Assembly: GCF_900142375.1 (NCBI RefSeq)
Contig: NZ_FRAR01000015.1
Location: 1-64,000, forward strand
Length of the DNA: 64,000 nt
Source of the DNA: Desulforamulus aeronauticus DSM 10349
Lineage (GTDB): Bacteria > Bacillota > Desulfotomaculia > Desulfotomaculales > Desulfotomaculaceae
Direction of reading: 5' to 3'
Shown here: positions 62,319 to 64,000 of the stretch, piece after piece
Numbering within the stretch: position 1 is the stretch's first letter
How the letters are laid out: the number at the start of each line of letters is the position of its first letter
The notes under the pieces: model-generated
Told to the model about the DNA's origin: nothing
The model's database searches: none
The model's input: the letters and a program-made list of their open reading frames with translations, nothing else
Position numbers and translations under genes: made by a program

Positions 62319-64000
62319 TTGCAAGGATTGGTAGAACAAATTAAATCTTCCCTTGTTGCCGCTTTGCAAAATGCGATTAAGCAGGCAGTGGACAAGGGTC
62401 AGGTAAACCAGACGGAAATACCGGATATTATTATTGAAGTACCCCGGGAGAAGGGGTACGGTGATTTTGCCACCAATTTAGCTATGCAGTTAGCACGTTC
62501 AGCGAAAATGGCTCCCCGAAAAATTGCCGAAGCAATAGTAGAAAACCTGGAACTGGCGGAAACTCAAGTAGAACGAGTAGAAATTGCCGGCCCGGGCTTT
62601 ATTAATTTCTACCTGCGGACTAGCTGGGTCTATGGGGTTCTTCCTTTGATTCCGCAGCAAGACCGTAACTATGGCCGGGTAGAACTGGGTGATGGGAAAA
62701 GAATTCAAGTAGAGTTTGTTAGTGCCAATCCGACTGGACTACTGCACATGGGTAATGCCAGAGGTGCTGCACTGGGGGATAGTCTAGCAGCCATTTTAGA
62801 TTTTGCCGGTTATCAAGTTAGCAGGGAATATTATATTAATGATGCCGGGAACCAGATAGAGAATTTCGGCAAGTCGCTGGATGTACGCTTCCAGCAACAA
62901 TTAGGCCAAGATATTGCCATGATTGAAGAAGGTTATCATGGAGAGGATATCATTGATACTGTTAAGGGATATATTCAAAAACACGGTAGCAGTTTGGCTG
63001 AAGCTGATGAAAGTACCCGGCGTAAAACCTTGGCTGCCTATGCCTTGGAAGAAAAATTAACCAATATTCGTAACACCCTGTTGGATTTCGGTGTAGTGTA
63101 TGATGAATGGTTTTCCGAGCAATCCCTGCATAACAGCGGTGCCATTGAGGACACTCTAAAAGAATTACAAAAAAAAGGTTATATCTACGAACAAGAAAGT
63201 GCTCTTTGGTTTAAGGCTACCGAATTTGGTGATGAGAAAGATGAAGTGGTAGTTCGCTCCAACGGTATTCCCACCTATTTTGCTGCCGACATTGCTTATC
63301 ATAAAAACAAATTTGAACGTGGCTTTGACCAGGTAATTGATATTTGGGGTGCTGACCATCATGGGCATGTCAACCGCATGAAAGGTTCCATGGAGGCCTT
63401 TGGCTATAACCGTGATCAACTAGAGATTATTCTAATGCAGTTGGTTCGCCTCTTCCGAGGTGGTGAGATTGTCCGTATGTCTAAACGTACCGGTCAGTTT
63501 GTCACCTTAGAAGAATTGGTGGAAGAAGTGGGTCGTGACGCCGCCCGATATTTCTTTGTCATGCGGAGTCCAGATAGCCACTTGGATTTTGATTTGGATT
63601 TGGCTAAATCAGAGTCCAACGACAACCCTGTTTTCTATATCCAGTATGCTCATGCACGCATTTGCAGTATTCTACGACAACTACAGGAACAGGGACGTCA
63701 AGTACCCAAAGTAGAACAGATCAATGCTTCCTTGCTCACCGAGCAGGCTGAATTGGAGCTGCTACGAAAATTAGCCGAATTTCCGAGCGAAATTACGTCC
63801 GCTGCAGAGCTTAAATCACCCCACCGGATTGCCCGGTATCTGCATGATTTGGCAGGTTTGTTTCACAGTTTCTACAACAGTCACCGTGTAATTACCGACA
63901 ATGAAGATCTCTCCCAGGCACGCCTGGTGTTAGTAGACTGTGTACGGATAGTCCTAAGAAATGCGTTGGGGCTGTTGGGGCTCACAGCACCAGAGAAAAT
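62319..64000 (+). CDS. argS: Arginyl-tRNA synthetase (last codons beyond window)
   Basis: 560 residues visible, open to the window end; TTG at 62319 follows AAGGAGG by 7 bases. It charges tRNA-Arg. Class I motifs: PTGLLHMGNARGAALGD (HIGH-type, HMGN) and VRMSKRTGQFVTL (KMSK-type). N-terminal Add-1 tRNA domain (VPREKGYGDFATNLAMQLA), C-terminal DALR anticodon domain ending in NALGLLGLTAPEKM-like sequence, the usual end, so only one to three codons should be missing. Confidence 0.97.
   Translation, partial: MQGLVEQIKSSLVAALQNAIKQAVDKGQVNQTEIPDIIIEVPREKGYGDFATNLAMQLARSAKMAPRKIAEAIVENLELAETQVERVEIAGPGFINFYLRTSWVYGVLPLIPQQDRNYGRVELGDGKRIQVEFVSANPTGLLHMGNARGAALGDSLAAILDFAGYQVSREYYINDAGNQIENFGKSLDVRFQQQLGQDIAMIEEGYHGEDIIDTVKGYIQKHGSSLAEADESTRRKTLAAYALEEKLTNIRNTLLDFGVVYDEWFSEQSLHNSGAIEDTLKELQKKGYIYEQESALWFKATEFGDEKDEVVVRSNGIPTYFAADIAYHKNKFERGFDQVIDIWGADHHGHVNRMKGSMEAFGYNRDQLEIILMQLVRLFRGGEIVRMSKRTGQFVTLEELVEEVGRDAARYFFVMRSPDSHLDFDLDLAKSESNDNPVFYIQYAHARICSILRQLQEQGRQVPKVEQINASLLTEQAELELLRKLAEFPSEITSAAELKSPHRIARYLHDLAGLFHSFYNSHRVITDNEDLSQARLVLVDCVRIVLRNALGLLGLTAPEK

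Overview
The window looks like chromosomal DNA of a Gram-positive, spore-forming, sulfate-reducing bacterium of the Desulfotomaculum group (Desulfotomaculum/Desulforamulus). The evidence is a Firmicutes-type sulfite reduction set (dsrABD, dsrMK without J, O or P, dsrC, a dsrN-type amidase), the spore-germination pair sleB-ypeB, a T-box leader, a TPP riboswitch, strong AGGAGG ribosome sites and about a dozen TTG starts. The species name is an inference from gene content; no 16S gene is present. No rRNA, tRNA, CRISPR array or intact transposon was seen. Most intergenic gaps hold clear intrinsic terminators.

Left part (1-19 kb): the start of a GLUG/Ig-like surface protein (minus strand, cut by the window edge); a soluble chemoreceptor with reversed domain order; a WYL regulator with a GyrI-like protein; a YtrA-type GntR regulator with an ABC exporter; cold-shock protein and CarD genes converging on a perfect 31-bp inverted repeat; diaminopimelate dehydrogenase; an RluA pseudouridine synthase; a lipoprotein-MBOAT-DHHW/SGNH cluster that probably O-acylates a cell-surface polymer; and a TyrR-like sigma-54 activator.

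Middle (19-44 kb): tyrosine phenol-lyase behind a sigma-54 promoter, with an amino-acid permease next to it; a DUF2087 regulator; topoisomerase III; MsrB; a three-repeat Cys-rich protein; an M29 aminopeptidase; a TAXI-TRAP transporter operon; a patatin-like lipase; GbsR with an OpuA-type betaine ABC operon; a TPP-riboswitch operon (thiamine-binding protein, ThiXYZ-type transporter, thiamine pyrophosphokinase); mutY-recQ.

Right part (44-64 kb): ferredoxin-dsrMK, dsrC and dsrN, then sleB-ypeB, an alanine-type T-box leader driving an Lrp/AsnC regulator and an aminotransferase, a decayed Na+/solute symporter, phenylacetate-CoA ligase and indolepyruvate oxidoreductase (iorAB), then dsrABD, ywiB and argS (cut only at its last codon or two). 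The dsr genes therefore lie in two blocks about 9 kb apart. The genes between and near them handle amino-acid, especially aromatic, breakdown: tyrosine lyase, transaminase, arylpyruvate oxidation and aryl-CoA formation. These could supply reducing power to sulfite reduction.

The observation I rate highest is a 14-bp block, identical in the two places it occurs, just upstream of the -35 boxes of the TyrR-like gene and of dsrAB. It suggests that aromatic amino-acid catabolism and sulfite reduction share a regulator. The dsrAB leader also carries a terminator-like hairpin directly before the dsrA ribosome site.
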